Counted from the first letter of the stretch, positions 10,785 through 22,350 are shown. The stretch: 64,000 bases of DNA from Klebsiella sp. RIT-PI-d (GCF_001187865.1 NZ_LGIT01000003.1:186001-250000), one strand, 5' to 3'. The notes: generated by a model not told the origin, from the letters alone. Made by a program: numbers and translations.

Positions 10785-10813
10785 GCTGGAGCGGTGCATC
10801 GCACCGTTCCAGC
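10785..10813. terminator. Long hairpin between scsD and ygfF
   Basis: GCTGGAGCGGTGC (10785-10797) pairs with GCACCGTTCCAGC (10801-10813) around a 3-nt loop with one G-T pair. It lies in the 121-bp gap between convergent scsD and ygfF and probably ends both transcripts; no U-tract follows. Confidence 0.5.
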
Positions 10814-10826
10814 CAACGCCCGGAGA

Positions 10827-11570
10827 CTACTTTCCGCCCGCCAGCTCCAGAAAACTGCCGGTCACATAGGATGCGTTGTCGCTCAGTAGCCAGACGATGG
10901 CCTGAGCGACCTCTTCCGGCTGGCCGCCGCGCTGCATTGGCAACGCGGATTTAACACGATCCACACGTTCCGGCTCGCCGCCTGACGCGTGCATTTGGGT
11001 ATAAATGAATCCCGGACGAACACCATTCACCCGAATGCCCTGGGCTGCGACCTCCAGTGACAGACCGGTCGTCAGCGTGTCAATCGCCCCTTTCGACGCC
11101 GCGTAATCGACATACTCGCCGGGCGATCCCAGCCGCGCAGCGGCCGATGATACGTTAACAATCGCCCCGCCCTGCCCGCCGTGGCGGTGCGCCATGCGTT
11201 TCACCGCCTCGCGGCAGCAGAGAAAATACCCGGTGACGTTGGTCGCCATTACGCGGTTAATGCGCTCCGCTGTTAACGTCTCAATGGTGCTTTGTTCAAA
11301 CAGTATTCCGGCATTATTGACCAGCGCAGTCAGTGGCTCGCCCTGGCGGTCAATGGCCCCGAACATGGCCATAACCTGTGACTCATCGCTGATGTCAGCG
11401 CGCAGCGAAAATGCCCGTCCACCCTGTTCGGTAATGGCTGCAACCACCTCTGTCGCTGCCTGAATATTGTGGTGATAATTTATCGCCACCGTAAAGCCCT
11501 GTGTTGCCAGCGCTAAAGCAGTCGCGCGTCCAATTCCCCGGCTGCCGCCGGTCACCAGCGCAATAGCCAT
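10827..11570 (-). CDS. ygfF: YgfF, short-chain dehydrogenase/reductase
   Basis: 247 residues, the E. coli YgfF length. A classical SDR: NAD(P)-binding TGGSRGIGRAT at residues 7-17, NNAGI at about 88, and catalytic Ser-Tyr-Lys with Tyr and Lys in YVDYAASKGAID at about 154-165. The substrate is unknown. It lies downstream of gcvP on the same strand with a terminator between them. Confidence 0.95.
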   Translation of the reverse strand: MAIALVTGGSRGIGRATALALATQGFTVAINYHHNIQAATEVVAAITEQGGRAFSLRADISDESQVMAMFGAIDRQGEPLTALVNNAGILFEQSTIETLTAERINRVMATNVTGYFLCCREAVKRMAHRHGGQGGAIVNVSSAAARLGSPGEYVDYAASKGAIDTLTTGLSLEVAAQGIRVNGVRPGFIYTQMHASGGEPERVDRVKSALPMQRGGQPEEVAQAIVWLLSDNASYVTGSFLELAGGK

Positions 11571-11587
11571 CTCTTCTCCCGTGGATT

Positions 11588-11622
11588 AAAAAAGCCGGGT
11601 AGCGCTGAGACGCACACCCGGC
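11588..11622 (-). terminator. Intrinsic terminator of gcvTHP
   Basis: On the minus strand GCCGGGT pairs with ACCCGGC (plus 11594-11600 and 11616-11622) and is followed by T6. It lies 21 bp past the gcvP stop and before ygfF. Confidence 0.85.
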
Positions 11623-11642
11623 CTGGTTAACTGTAGCCGTTA

Positions 11643-14516
11643 TTACTGATATTCGCTCAGCGGCACGCAGGAACAAAACAGGTTACGGTCGCCATAAACG
11701 TCGTCGAGACGCTTGACGGTCGGCCAGTATTTGTTCACCGATCCTGCCGGGAAGACGGCCTCTTCGCGGCTATAGCCGTGTGTCCATTCCGCCGCCAGCT
11801 CATACTGGGTATGCGGAGCGTTAACCAGCGGATTATCCTCAAGCGTCCACTCGCCGTTCTGTACGCGATCGATTTCCGCACGGATGGAGAGCATAGCCTC
11901 AATAAAGCGCTCCAGTTCCATCTGGCTCTCGGATTCGGTCGGTTCAACCATCAATGTACCTGCTACCGGGAACGACATGGTCGGCGCATGGAAACCATAG
12001 TCGATCAGGCGTTTGGCAATATCCAGCTCGCTAATACCGCTTGCCTCTTTCAGCGGACGAATGTCGAGAATGCATTCGTGCGCCACGCGTCCGTCACGAC
12101 CGGTATACAGCACCGGGAACGCCTCTTTCAGACGGCTGGCGATATAGTTGGCATTAAGGATCGCCACCTGACTGGCCTGCTTAAGCCCCTGTGCACCCAT
12201 CATACGGATATACATCCAGCTAATCGGCAGAATAGATGCGCTGCCAAAGGGTGCTGCGGAAACCGCACCCTGTCGAGTCAGCATCCCTTCAATTTGTACG
12301 ACGCTGTGCCCCGGAACAAACGGGGCCAGATGTGCCTTCACGCCGATGGGTCCCATGCCCGGACCGCCGCCGCCGTGCGGGATGCAAAAGGTTTTGTGCA
12401 GGTTAAGGTGGGAGACGTCCGCACCGATAAAGCCCGGTGAGGTAATGCCCACCTGCGCATTCATGTTTGCGCCATCCAGATAAACCTGACCGCCAAAGTG
12501 GTGCACGATTTCGCAAACCTCGCGGATCGTCTCTTCATACACCCCGTGCGTCGACGGATAGGTGACCATAATGCAGGAGAGGTTTTCGCTCGAATGCTCC
12601 GCTTTTGCCCGCAAATCGTTAAGATCAATGTTGCCATTTTTGTCGCAGGACACTACCACCACACGCATACCTGCCATTTGAGCAGAAGCCGGGTTGGTGC
12701 CGTGTGCGGAGCTGGGGATCAGGCAGATATCACGATGGCCTTCATTGCGGCTTTCGTGATAATGGCGGATCGCCAGCAAACCCGCGTATTCGCCCTGCGC
12801 ACCAGAGTTGGGCTGCATACACAGCGCATCGTAGCCGGTCAGCTTCACCAGCCAGTCGGAAAGCTGGTTGATCATCTGATGATACCCTTCTGCCTGATCG
12901 GCCGGGCAGAACGGGTGTAATTCGGCAAATTCTGGCCAGGTGATGGGGATCATTTCTGCCGCCGCGTTAAGCTTCATGGTGCAGGAGCCAAGCGGGATCA
13001 TCGCCTGGTTCAGGGCCAGATCTTTGCGCTCCAGAGAATGCATATAGCGCATCATCTCGGTCTCGCTGTGATAGCGATTAAATACCGGATGGCTCAGGAT
13101 GTCATCGTCGCGCAGCATGGCAGCCGGGATCGCACGGCTGTCATGCGCTACGTCTTTGTCCAGCGCGTCAATGTCCAGCCCGTGATCGTCGCCCAGAAGA
13201 ACGTTAAACAGCGCCAGCACGTTCTCGCGGGTGGTGCTTTCATCGAGAGTCATACCGACGGCATTATGAATGTCACTGCGCAGGTTAATTTCTGCGGCTT
13301 CAGCCCGCGCCAGGACAGCGGCTTTGTCAGCCACATCAACGCAGAGCGTATCAAAATAGTGGGCATGGCGCAGTTTCAGGCCTTTCTGTTGCAGGCCTGC
13401 TGCGAGGATATCGGTCAGACGATGAATGCGACTGGCAATGCGCTTTAAGCCGACCGGGCCGTGATAAACGGCGTACAGGCTTGCAATGTTGGCCAGCAGT
13501 ACCTGCGAGGTACAGATGTTGGAATTCGCTTTCTCGCGACGAATATGCTGCTCGCGGGTCTGCATCGCCATGCGCAGCGCGGTGTTGCCCGCCGCATCTT
13601 TTGATACGCCGATGATGCGGCCCGGCATTGAGCGCTTAAATTCATCTTTCGCCGCAAAAAATGCCGCGTGAGGACCGCCGTAGCCCATCGGAACGCCAAA
13701 GCGCTGCGCCGAACCAAAAACAATGTCCGCGCCCTGTTTGCCCGGTGCGGTCAGCAGAACCAGGGTCATGAAATCAGCGGCGACGCTGACCACAATTTTG
13801 CGCGTTTTCAGCTCGGCTGTCAGCGCGCTGTAATCGTGGATCTCACCGGTGGTACCCACCTGTTGCAATAGCACGCCAAAGACGTCCTGGTGATCCAGAA
13901 CCTTGTCAGCATCATCGACGATAACGTCAAAACCGAAGGTTTCAGCGCGGGTGCGCACTACGTCCAGGGTTTGCGGGTGGACGTCGGCGGCGACAAAAAA
14001 ACGATTGGCGTTTTTCAACTTGCTGATGCGTTTTGCCATCGCCATTGCTTCTGCGGCAGCGGTGGCTTCGTCCAGCAGGGAAGCGGATGCCATATCCAGC
14101 CCGGTGAGGTCGAGCGTGACCTGCTGGAAGTTTAGCAATGCCTCCAGGCGGCCCTGTGAGACTTCCGGCTGATAAGGGGTATAGGCGGTGTACCAGCCGG
14201 GATTTTCCAGCATATTACGCAAGATCACCGGCGGCAGTTGTACGGCGGTATATCCCATGCCGATGTAAGACGTGAAGCGCTTGTTACGGCGGGCAATGTT
14301 CTTCAGCTCCGCCAGTGCGGCGTATTCGGTCGCCGCCTCGCCAACCTGCGGCGGGGTAGCAAGCTGGATGTCTTTCGGCACTATCTGGCCGATCAGCGCG
14401 TCCAGTGACGCGGCACCTACCGTGTTCAACATAGCCTGCTGCTGCGCGGCATCCGGTCCAATATGGCGTTCAATGAAAGCGCCGCTGTTTTCAAGCTGAC
14501 TTAGCGTCTGGGTCAT
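11643..14516 (-). CDS. gcvP: Glycine dehydrogenase (decarboxylating), P protein
   Basis: 957 residues from the ATG at 14514-14516 ([14 protein letters not shown]), as in E. coli. An in-frame upstream ATG at 14660 would add 48 residues from the REP-containing gap and is rejected. PLP enzyme that decarboxylates glycine and passes aminomethyl to lipoyl-GcvH. The single chain holds both homologous halves of the fold; the Schiff-base lysine lies in [15 protein letters not shown] near residue 708. Last gene of gcvTHP, separated from gcvH by a 153-bp gap with REP elements. Confidence 0.98.
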   Translation of the reverse strand: MTQTLSQLENSGAFIERHIGPDAAQQQAMLNTVGAASLDALIGQIVPKDIQLATPPQVGEAATEYAALAELKNIARRNKRFTSYIGMGYTAVQLPPVILRNMLENPGWYTAYTPYQPEVSQGRLEALLNFQQVTLDLTGLDMASASLLDEATAAAEAMAMAKRISKLKNANRFFVAADVHPQTLDVVRTRAETFGFDVIVDDADKVLDHQDVFGVLLQQVGTTGEIHDYSALTAELKTRKIVVSVAADFMTLVLLTAPGKQGADIVFGSAQRFGVPMGYGGPHAAFFAAKDEFKRSMPGRIIGVSKDAAGNTALRMAMQTREQHIRREKANSNICTSQVLLANIASLYAVYHGPVGLKRIASRIHRLTDILAAGLQQKGLKLRHAHYFDTLCVDVADKAAVLARAEAAEINLRSDIHNAVGMTLDESTTRENVLALFNVLLGDDHGLDIDALDKDVAHDSRAIPAAMLRDDDILSHPVFNRYHSETEMMRYMHSLERKDLALNQAMIPLGSCTMKLNAAAEMIPITWPEFAELHPFCPADQAEGYHQMINQLSDWLVKLTGYDALCMQPNSGAQGEYAGLLAIRHYHESRNEGHRDICLIPSSAHGTNPASAQMAGMRVVVVSCDKNGNIDLNDLRAKAEHSSENLSCIMVTYPSTHGVYEETIREVCEIVHHFGGQVYLDGANMNAQVGITSPGFIGADVSHLNLHKTFCIPHGGGGPGMGPIGVKAHLAPFVPGHSVVQIEGMLTRQGAVSAAPFGSASILPISWMYIRMMGAQGLKQASQVAILNANYIASRLKEAFPVLYTGRDGRVAHECILDIRPLKEASGISELDIAKRLIDYGFHAPTMSFPVAGTLMVEPTESESQMELERFIEAMLSIRAEIDRVQNGEWTLEDNPLVNAPHTQYELAAEWTHGYSREEAVFPAGSVNKYWPTVKRLDDVYGDRNLFCSCVPLSEYQ

Positions 14517-14560
14517 GAGCGAGAGTTCCTGAAACGTTCGATGAATCGTGGTTGTCTTTG

Positions 14561-14658
14561 GCCGGATGCCCGGTGGCGCTATGCTTACCGGGCCTACGGT
14601 GTGGTGTTCGGGTTGATGCTGTGATGACGCAGGCCGGACAGCCGCGGCGCTGTCCGGC
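14561..14658. repeat. REP/BIME cluster between gcvP and gcvH
   Basis: Two REP-like palindromes are visible. The first starts GCCGGATGCCCGG and ends CCGGGCCTAC (14561-14597). The second starts GCAGGCCGGACAG and ends CTGTCCGGC (14629-14658). GCCGGATG...GGCCTAC is the enterobacterial REP signature. Such pairs stabilise upstream mRNA and can shift expression between operon genes. Confidence 0.75.
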
Positions 14659-14669
14659 AAAGGGGCGGT

Positions 14670-15059
14670 TTATTCGTCTTCTAATAAGGCGTCATAGGCA
14701 GCGGCATCGAGCAGCGCCTCGACTTCAGCATCGTCGCTGGCGTTGATTTTAAAAATCCAGCCGCCGGTGTAAGGCTCGCTGTTGACCAGTTCCGGGGAGT
14801 CGCTGAGCGCATCATTGACGGCTACGATCTCGCCGCTAATCGGCGCATAGATATCTGAAGCGGCTTTTACCGACTCCGCTACGGCACAGTCATCGCCTGC
14901 GGCTACAGTTGCGCCAACATCCGGCAGATCGACAAATACCATGTCGCCCAGCAGCTCCTGCGCGTGTTCAGTAATACCGACGGTATAAGTGCCGTCCGCC
15001 TCTTTGCGCAGCCACTCGTGTTCTTTACTGTATTTCAATTCTGCAGGTACGTTGCTCAT
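14670..15059 (-). CDS. gcvH: Glycine cleavage H protein
   Basis: 129 residues, the standard length. The lipoyl-carrying shuttle of the glycine cleavage system. The lipoylated Lys65 is in [13 protein letters not shown]. Start ATG at 15057-15059, 22 bp after the gcvT stop, so it is in the same operon. Confidence 0.98.
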   Translation of the reverse strand: MSNVPAELKYSKEHEWLRKEADGTYTVGITEHAQELLGDMVFVDLPDVGATVAAGDDCAVAESVKAASDIYAPISGEIVAVNDALSDSPELVNSEPYTGGWIFKINASDDAEVEALLDAAAYDALLEDE

Positions 15060-15081
15060 CGCTCATTCTCCAAAAAGTACA

Positions 15082-16176
15082 TTACGCAACGGCATGACCA
15101 TTGCGAACAAAAACAGGTTTGGTCACCTTAACCGGCATTTCACGGTTACGAATTTGCACAATCGCCGTGTCGCCAATGCTTGCCGGAACGCGCGCCAGCG
15201 CAATGCTGTAGCCCAGCGTAGGCGAGAATGTGCCGCTGGTGATCGCGCCTTCATGCGCATTACCCTGAGCATCGGTGAAGTGAACCGGCAGTTCGTTACG
15301 CAGCACGCCCTTTTCGGTCATCACCAGGCCGACCAGCTTATCGGTGCCTTTATTACGCTGAAATTCCAGCGCCTCGCGGCCGATAAAATCACGATCCGCA
15401 GGTTCCCACGCAACCGTCCAGCCCATGTTGGCGGCCAGAGGTGAAACACCCTCGTCCATCTCCTGACCGTATAAATTCATGCCCGCTTCCAGACGCAATG
15501 TGTCGCGCGCGCCCAGTCCACAAGGCTTGACGCCGGCATCAACCAACTCACGCCAGAAACCGGCGGCTTTTTCAGCGGGCAGCGCAATTTCATAGCCCGC
15601 TTCGCCGGTATAACCGGTGGTAGCAATAAATAATTCGCCTGCCTGCACGCCAAAGAAGGGTTTCATCCCGGCCACGGCCTGACGCTGCGCGTCGGTCAAC
15701 AAGGTAGCCGCTTTCGCCTGCGCGTTCGGCCCCTGAACGGCAATAAGCGACAGGTCATCACGCACTGCAATGTCGATGGCATAAGGTTCAGCGTGTTGGG
15801 TGATCCAGGCGAGGTCTTTTTCACGGGTAGCGGAGTTTACGACCAGGCGAAAAAAATCTTCCGTTAAATAGTAAACAATAAGGTCATCAATCACGCCGCC
15901 GGACGCATTGAGCATACCGGAGTAAAGCGCCTTTCCCGGCGTCGTCAGTTTTGCCACGTCGTTGGCGAGTAAATAGCGCAAAAATTCCCGGGTACGGATA
16001 CCGTGAAGGTCAACGATGGTCATATGTGAAACGTCAAACATGCCCGCATCTTTACGAACCGCGTGGTGCTCATCAATCTGGGAGCCATAATGCAGCGGCA
16101 TCATCCAGCCGTGAAAATCCACCATCCGCGCGCCGCACTGCGTGTGTTGTTCAAACAACGGAGTTTGTTGAGCCAT
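15082..16176 (-). CDS. gcvT: Aminomethyltransferase, T protein
   Basis: 364 residues from the ATG at 16174-16176 ([11 protein letters not shown]), the E. coli length; an in-frame start at 16212 adds 12 unrelated residues and is rejected. Transfers the methylene group from GcvH to tetrahydrofolate and releases ammonia. The folate-binding fold shows [19 protein letters not shown] and the N-terminal [18 protein letters not shown]. First gene of gcvTHP. Confidence 0.98.
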   Translation of the reverse strand: MAQQTPLFEQHTQCGARMVDFHGWMMPLHYGSQIDEHHAVRKDAGMFDVSHMTIVDLHGIRTREFLRYLLANDVAKLTTPGKALYSGMLNASGGVIDDLIVYYLTEDFFRLVVNSATREKDLAWITQHAEPYAIDIAVRDDLSLIAVQGPNAQAKAATLLTDAQRQAVAGMKPFFGVQAGELFIATTGYTGEAGYEIALPAEKAAGFWRELVDAGVKPCGLGARDTLRLEAGMNLYGQEMDEGVSPLAANMGWTVAWEPADRDFIGREALEFQRNKGTDKLVGLVMTEKGVLRNELPVHFTDAQGNAHEGAITSGTFSPTLGYSIALARVPASIGDTAIVQIRNREMPVKVTKPVFVRNGHAVA

Positions 16177-16552
16177 CTTTTCCTCGTTGAATAAGCCGGG
16201 CTTCGCCAGCAAAACGGTGGCGACGCAAACGTTCTCTTAGCTCTGAACTTACCACCGAACTCGGCACTAAACCATAAGCTAAAGAAGGTCATCACATTAG
16301 CTTATGACCAAAATACCGTAAAACAGCCGCAGGATTTTGCACCATGAAATAGCGACTTAACACGCTAAACATTATGTTTCAGGCTTGCTGCTACGAGGAT
16401 AGTAATATTTAACGCGGAAAAAACGGCGATTTTTCCTCATTGCCAAACAGAAGGGATTAGAAAAAGTAATGTGAAAAGAAGGGTGAAATTAGAATTTTTC
16501 AAATGAGGGAAACTGACCCGGCCCTGCGGCCGGGCAGAAAACTGTGACGCAG
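16177..16552 (-). promoter_or_regulatory. gcvTHP promoter region with a candidate GcvA site
   Basis: A 376-bp gene-free stretch between ubiI and gcvT. On the minus strand it contains GGTCAT...CTAAT...ATGACC (plus 16287-16309). CTAAT is the core associated with GcvA binding at gcv promoters, and here it lies inside an inverted repeat. Lrp, PurR and GcvA control is known for E. coli gcvT. I see no tandem glycine riboswitch. The upstream end (16510-16540) is the ubiI terminator. Confidence 0.45.
16517..16534 (-). terminator. Hairpin after ubiI
   Basis: CCCGGCC (16517-16523) and GGCCGGG (16528-16534) form a 7-bp GC stem with a CTGC loop, 19 bp past the ubiI stop. The following minus-strand sequence has T-rich runs (TCAGTTTCCC) but no long U-tract. 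Confidence 0.6.
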
Positions 16553-17755
16553 TTAACGTAACCAGTCCGGGAGATCGTTAAGCCCCATGGCCTGCCGAAT
16601 AAGCTGGGGTTTTACGCCGGGTAAGGTATCTGCCATTTTCAGGCCAATATCACGCAGGAGCTTTTTCGCCGGGTTATGTCCGGCAAACAGCTCACGGAAA
16701 CCCTGCATACTGGCCAGCATCACTGCGGCACTGTGCTTGCGGCTCCGCTCAAAGCGGCGCAGGTACATATGCTGTCCGATATCTTTACCCTGCTGATTCA
16801 AACGGCGCAGTTCGCCGATAAGCTCAGCGGCATCCATAAAGCCGAGATTGACGCCCTGCCCCGCCAGCGGATGAATAGTGTGGGCTGCATCGCCTACCAG
16901 GGCCAGCCGGTGTGCCGCAAACTGGCGCGCATAGCGGCCGGTTAACGGGAAGACCTGACGCTCGCTCTCAACGTTGCATAATCCCAGACGATTGTCGAAC
17001 GCGACAGTCAGTGCCTGATTAAATTCTGCCTCTTCAGCCTGCTGCATTCGTGCAGCCTCTTCCGGAGACAGGGACCAGACGATAGAGCACAAATGCGGAT
17101 CGCTGAGCGGCAGGAACGCCAAAATACCCTCTCCATGAAAAACCTGGCGCGCCACGCCCTGGTGCGGTTCCGCAGTGCGGATCGTAGCCACCAGCGCGTG
17201 GTGGTTATAATCCCAGAACGTCAGCGGAATATCGGCTTTGTCGCGTAGCCATGAGTTTGCCCCATCCGCGCCAATGACCAGCCTGGCGGTCATCATAGTA
17301 CCGTCTTTCAGATTGAGAAAGACGTCGTTCTCTCCCCATGCAACCTGCTGAAGCTCAGCTGGCGAAATAACAGTAACATCCTGACACTGCTCAGCTTTTT
17401 TCCATAGCGCATGGTGAATAACGTTATTTTCAACGATATGTCCGAGATGAGTATGCCCCATACTGCTGTCATCAAAAGAGATATGCCCGAAGCTGTCTTT
17501 CTCCCAGACTTCCATGCCGTGATAGCAGCTCGCCCGTTGCTCAGTGATTGCGGACCATACGCCGAGATGGTTAAGCAGTTTTTCACTGGCGGTATTAATG
17601 GCGGAGACGCGCAGCGCGTAAGGCGCATTCGCCTCCGGCGGTTGGACGGTCTTTTGCTCGAGTACCGCCACGCGCAGGCCGCTGCCCTGAAGACCGCAGG
17701 CAATTGCCAGTCCTACCATTCCCCCGCCAACAATCGCGACGTCAACACTTTGCAC
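16553..17755 (-). CDS. ubiI: UbiI, ubiquinone C5-hydroxylase (FAD monooxygenase)
   Basis: 400 residues, the E. coli UbiI (VisC) length. An FAD monooxygenase that adds the C5 hydroxyl in ubiquinone synthesis. It has the dinucleotide fold GGGMVGLAIACGLQ at residues 10-23, the DG motif in VIGADGANSWLR, and GDAAHTIHPLAGQGVNLG near residue 285 (the ubiH/COQ6 signature). It follows ubiH on the same strand with a 53-bp gap, giving the order pepP-ubiH-ubiI. Confidence 0.97.
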   Translation of the reverse strand: MQSVDVAIVGGGMVGLAIACGLQGSGLRVAVLEQKTVQPPEANAPYALRVSAINTASEKLLNHLGVWSAITEQRASCYHGMEVWEKDSFGHISFDDSSMGHTHLGHIVENNVIHHALWKKAEQCQDVTVISPAELQQVAWGENDVFLNLKDGTMMTARLVIGADGANSWLRDKADIPLTFWDYNHHALVATIRTAEPHQGVARQVFHGEGILAFLPLSDPHLCSIVWSLSPEEAARMQQAEEAEFNQALTVAFDNRLGLCNVESERQVFPLTGRYARQFAAHRLALVGDAAHTIHPLAGQGVNLGFMDAAELIGELRRLNQQGKDIGQHMYLRRFERSRKHSAAVMLASMQGFRELFAGHNPAKKLLRDIGLKMADTLPGVKPQLIRQAMGLNDLPDWLR

Positions 17756-17808
17756 AGTTCTACTCCTGAAGCCTGATTCGGCAGGCGTAATGGTTTGAAT
17801 AAGATAGC

Positions 17809-18987
17809 TTAGCGCGTAACCCAGCCGAGCGTGCGCCGGGCCAGTGCGTTACGCAACGGAGACGCTGTTTCCATCGCCATCAATCCTGCGTTGCGCCCGA
17901 CGACCAGCGGCCACCAGCGATTGGCAAACAGATGAACCAGACCGTCGGTGACGCCTATAGTTGCGGCTTTATCGGCGCGACGGCGATCGCGATAGCGGCA
18001 CAGCGCGGCATAACTGCCAGCGTCGCCGGTCGACACCCACGCGCGGGCCAGGGTTTCCGCCAGACTCATGACATCGCGCAGGCCGAGGTTGAAGCCCTGT
18101 CCGGCAATGGGGTGCAGCGTTTGTGCCGCATTGCCAACCAGTGCCAGCCGATGGGAAATAACGTCTGAGGCCGTGGAGAGCGTAAGCGGATAGGCCGCCC
18201 GCTGACCGATCTGGGTAATACGCCCCAGCCGCCAGCCAAACGCCCGCTGTAGCTCATCACGAAAATGGCCGTCAGACCACGACATCACCTCATCACGACG
18301 CGCAAGGGGATGGCACCAGACCAGAGAACTGCGCCCCCCGGACATGGGCAGCATGGCAAGAGGACCATCCGGCGTAAAGCGCTCAAAAGCACGCCCCTGA
18401 TGGGCAACGGCGGTCGTGACATTGGCAATCACCGCCAGTTGCTGGTAGGGCTGCTGCTGCCACTGGATACCGCACTGCGCGCCGAGCGCTGAACGAGAGC
18501 CGTCGGCGGCGACCAGCAGTTGACCGTCGAGTCTTTCGCCAGTATCGAGCATGACACTAACCCGCTCCTGACGGCGCTCGACGCCAACCACGCTCGCCGG
18601 GCAATGCAACGTCACGCCGGGCGCTTTACGCAATAGCCTGAACAGATGCTGCCCGACGTCATGAAGTTCAACGACCTGGCCAAGGGCCGGAATAGCATAA
18701 TCTTTGGCCTCCAGCATAACTGCACCGGCATGACCGCGATCGCTGACGTGAACCGTATTAATCGCGGTGGCACTGGGGGCGATTGCCTGCCATACGCCGA
18801 TCCGCGCCAGTTGCTCGCAGGTTCCGGCAGCCAGCGCGATGGCGCGTGCGTCAAACCCAGGATGGGCCGCCGCGTCAGGCGCGTGGGCCTCGACTAAATG
18901 TACGTCCAGCGCCCCCTGAGTCAGCTGTGACAGCGCCAGCGCCAGCGTTGCGCCGGTCATGCCGCCGCCCACAATAATCACGCTCAT
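17809..18987 (-). CDS. ubiH: UbiH, 2-octaprenyl-6-methoxyphenol hydroxylase
   Basis: 392 residues, as in E. coli. Same FAD-monooxygenase family as UbiI, acting at C1 of the ubiquinone ring. N-terminal IVGGGMTGATLALALS and the signature GNAAQTLHPIAGQGFNLG; the first residue of the latter is GNAA where UbiI has GDAA. It overlaps the pepP stop by 4 bp (18984-18987). Confidence 0.97.
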   Translation of the reverse strand: MSVIIVGGGMTGATLALALSQLTQGALDVHLVEAHAPDAAAHPGFDARAIALAAGTCEQLARIGVWQAIAPSATAINTVHVSDRGHAGAVMLEAKDYAIPALGQVVELHDVGQHLFRLLRKAPGVTLHCPASVVGVERRQERVSVMLDTGERLDGQLLVAADGSRSALGAQCGIQWQQQPYQQLAVIANVTTAVAHQGRAFERFTPDGPLAMLPMSGGRSSLVWCHPLARRDEVMSWSDGHFRDELQRAFGWRLGRITQIGQRAAYPLTLSTASDVISHRLALVGNAAQTLHPIAGQGFNLGLRDVMSLAETLARAWVSTGDAGSYAALCRYRDRRRADKAATIGVTDGLVHLFANRWWPLVVGRNAGLMAMETASPLRNALARRTLGWVTR

Positions 18988-20300
18988 TGGTGTTGCGCCG
19001 CCGCCATCAGGGCCTCAATGTCATCGGCCGATTTCACTACCCGATCGGTCAGATTTTCATTGCCTGAGGCGGTAATCACGATGTCGTCTTCAATGCGGAT
19101 GCCAATACCGCGGTACTGTGGCGGAACGTCAGCGTCAGGCGCGATATACAGCCCCGGTTCAACGGTTAAAACCATGCCTGGCTCCAGCAGTCGGGAGCGA
19201 TCGGTGCCATATGCGCCAACATCATGCACATCCAGCCCCAGCCAGTGGCTCAGGCCATGCATAAAGAACGGACGATGCGCGTTGCTGACAATCAGTTCTT
19301 CAACATCGCCCTGCAAAATATTGAGTTTTACCAGACTGGTTATCATGATGCGCACTACTTCGGTGGTCACGTCCTGAATGGTTGTTCCCGGACGATAGAG
19401 CGTAAGCGCGGTTTCCAGCGACGCCAGCACGATGTCGTAGATTTCACGCTGCGCCGGGGAAAACCTGCCGTTCACCGGGAACGTGCGCGTGATGTCACCG
19501 GCATAGCCTTTGTATTCGCAGCCTGCATCGATCAAAACCAGATCGCCATCGCGCAGCAGGCTCTCGTTTTCCGTGTAATGCAGAATGCAGCCGTTTTCCC
19601 CGCCGCCAACGATGGTGTTATAGGAGGGATAACGCGCGCCGTGGCGGGTAAACTCGTGGTGGATTTCACCTTCAAGCTGGTACTCGAACATGCCGGGACG
19701 GCATTTTTCCATCGCCCGGATATGGGCAAGGGCAGTGATTTCACCGGCGCGACGCAGCACATCGATCTCTTCAGCGGATTTGAACAGGCGCATCTCATGC
19801 ACCAGCGGCCGCCAGTCGGCAATATTACCGGGAGCAGCAAGATTTTGCCGCTCGCCTTTACGCAGCTTTTCCAGCGCATTAAAGACGATGTTATCGGCAT
19901 ACGTATATTCGCCCTGCGCATGCCACACCGTGTCCAGTCCGTTCAGTAGCTGGTACAGATGCGTATTGATTTCACTAAAGGCCAGCGCCCGGTCAACGCC
20001 CAGCGCCTCTGGCGCAGCATCCTGCCCCAGACGGCGGCCAAACCAGACTTCTGCCGTCAAATCGCGCAGGCGATTAAACAGGACGCTGTGGTTATGGGTA
20101 TCATCACTTTTAATCAGCACCAACACGGCTTCCGGCTCGTTAAAGCCGGTGAAATACCAGAAATCACTGCTCTGGCGATACGGATATTCCGTGTCCGCAC
20201 TGCGCGTCGCTTCCGGTGCCGCAAAGATCAGCGCCGCACTGCCCGGTTGCATCTGAGCCAGAAGTGCCTGGCGACGACGGTGAAACTCCTGCTGAGTCAT
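18984..20300 (-). CDS. pepP: Xaa-Pro aminopeptidase PepP
   Basis: 438 residues (E. coli 441, which has three extra N-terminal residues). A cytosolic metallo-aminopeptidase that removes N-terminal residues before proline. Pita-bread domain: metal-ligand stretches LIDAGCEYKGYAGDITRTF (about 258-276), HGLSHWLGLDVHDVG (about 350-364), TVEPGLYI (about 380) and IRIEDDIVIT (about 404). N-terminal creatinase-like domain about 1-175. 4-bp overlap with ubiH and 21 bp after ygfB. Confidence 0.97.
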   Translation of the reverse strand: MTQQEFHRRRQALLAQMQPGSAALIFAAPEATRSADTEYPYRQSSDFWYFTGFNEPEAVLVLIKSDDTHNHSVLFNRLRDLTAEVWFGRRLGQDAAPEALGVDRALAFSEINTHLYQLLNGLDTVWHAQGEYTYADNIVFNALEKLRKGERQNLAAPGNIADWRPLVHEMRLFKSAEEIDVLRRAGEITALAHIRAMEKCRPGMFEYQLEGEIHHEFTRHGARYPSYNTIVGGGENGCILHYTENESLLRDGDLVLIDAGCEYKGYAGDITRTFPVNGRFSPAQREIYDIVLASLETALTLYRPGTTIQDVTTEVVRIMITSLVKLNILQGDVEELIVSNAHRPFFMHGLSHWLGLDVHDVGAYGTDRSRLLEPGMVLTVEPGLYIAPDADVPPQYRGIGIRIEDDIVITASGNENLTDRVVKSADDIEALMAAAQHQ

Positions 20301-20321
20301 GATACCTCCTTGAGTTTATTC

Positions 20322-21398
<1,077 letters not shown>

Positions 21399-21439
21399 CA
21401 CTTTGCGATTAACTATGGTAGAGTTATCGTGAAGACAAA

Positions 21440-21623
21440 ATTTCTCTGAGATGTTAGCAAGCGGGCCAGTCCCCTGAGCCGATATTTCATACCAACAGAA
21501 TGTGGCGCTCCACGGTTGGTGAGCATGCTCGGTTCGTCCGAGAAGCCTTAAAACTGTGACGACATATTCACCTTGAACCAAGGGTTCAAGGGTTACAGCC
21601 TGCGGCGGCATCTCGGAGATTCC
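21440..21623 (+). ncRNA. ssrS: 6S RNA
   Basis: A 184-nt match to E. coli 6S RNA by eye: it begins ATTTCTCTGAGATGTT, has the conserved GCGGGCCAGTCCCCTGAGCC, the GTTGGTGAGCATGCTCGG bubble region, CCTTGAACCAAGGGTTCAA, and closes with GGCATCTCGGAGATTCC, whose 3' end pairs with the 5' end. It mimics an open promoter and sequesters sigma-70 RNA polymerase in stationary phase. It sits between zapA and fau, with which it is co-transcribed in E. coli. Confidence 0.98.
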
Positions 21624-21645
21624 CCTTCTTCTACCTGCGACTATC

Positions 21646-22242
21646 ATGACAGTATCTTCCGTCACATCACTTCAGCGTCAGGAAATTCGCCGCCTTATCC
21701 GGCAGCGCCGTCGTTCTCTCTCGATTGAACAACAAACCGATATGGCCCAGCAGGCCGCTGCCCGTATGATGGCGTATCCGCCCGTAGTCATGGCGCATTC
21801 TGTGGCGCTGTTTCTCTCTTTTGATGGCGAACTTGATACCCGACCGCTGATCGACCAGCTCTGGCGCGCGGGCAAACGCGTTTATCTTCCGGTTTTGCAT
21901 CCGTTTAGCGCCGGCAATTTGCTGTTTTTACGTTATCATCCGCAAAGTGAGCTGGTAATGAATCGTCTGAAAATTCAGGAACCCAGGCTGGACGTGCGTG
22001 AGGTATTGCCGCTGGCACAGCTGGATGTTCTGATCGTCCCGCTGGTGGCGTTTGACGCTCAGGGCCAGCGTCTGGGGATGGGCGGTGGATTTTACGATCG
22101 GACATTGCAGCACTGGCAACAGTATCGCTTACAGCCGGTCGGTTACGCGCATGACTGCCAGCAGGTGGACGCGATACCGGTTGAAGAGTGGGATATTCCG
22201 CTACCGGCGGTGGTAACACCGTCTGTTGTCCGGGAGTGGTAA
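21646..22242 (+). CDS. fau: 5-formyltetrahydrofolate cyclo-ligase
   Basis: 198 residues from the ATG at 21646; E. coli YgfA/Fau is often annotated from an internal start, giving 182 residues. Converts 5-formyl-THF to 5,10-methenyl-THF with ATP. The N-terminal RQRRRSL basic region and the C-terminal GMGGGFYDRTLQ nucleotide-binding loop (about residues 143-154) are diagnostic. Directly follows 6S RNA. E. coli links this gene to persister formation, but the enzyme role is the firm one. Confidence 0.96.
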   Translation: MTVSSVTSLQRQEIRRLIRQRRRSLSIEQQTDMAQQAAARMMAYPPVVMAHSVALFLSFDGELDTRPLIDQLWRAGKRVYLPVLHPFSAGNLLFLRYHPQSELVMNRLKIQEPRLDVREVLPLAQLDVLIVPLVAFDAQGQRLGMGGGFYDRTLQHWQQYRLQPVGYAHDCQQVDAIPVEEWDIPLPAVVTPSVVREW

Positions 22243-22258
22243 ACTACCCTCACCCCTG

Positions 22259-22350
22259 CCCTCTCCCTGAGGGAGAGGGTGCTGTCCGTACTCGTTGCAC
22301 GTTTCTGCGCCATCTCATCCGCAGGCCCGGTAAGCGCAGCGCCACCGGGC
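22259..22350. repeat. CCCTCTCCCT palindrome plus REP-like element after fau
   Basis: CCCTCTCCCT-G-AGGGAGAGGG is a perfect 10-bp inverted repeat at 22259-22279, related to the one at 7069-7092. Then GCAGGCCCGGTAAGCGCAGC...CCACCGGGC (22321-22350) is a REP-like palindrome. Both lie between convergent fau and serA and probably end both transcripts. No Sib/Ibs toxin-antitoxin RNA, found here in E. coli K-12, is visible. Confidence 0.6.

Noticed and set aside
14517-14660. N-terminal extension of gcvP
   Set aside because: Its 48 residues come from the REP region and are unlike GcvP; the start at 14516 gives exactly the family length.
16177-16516. Glycine riboswitch before gcvT
   Set aside because: No tandem aptamer pattern is visible; enterobacterial gcv is controlled by GcvA and Lrp.
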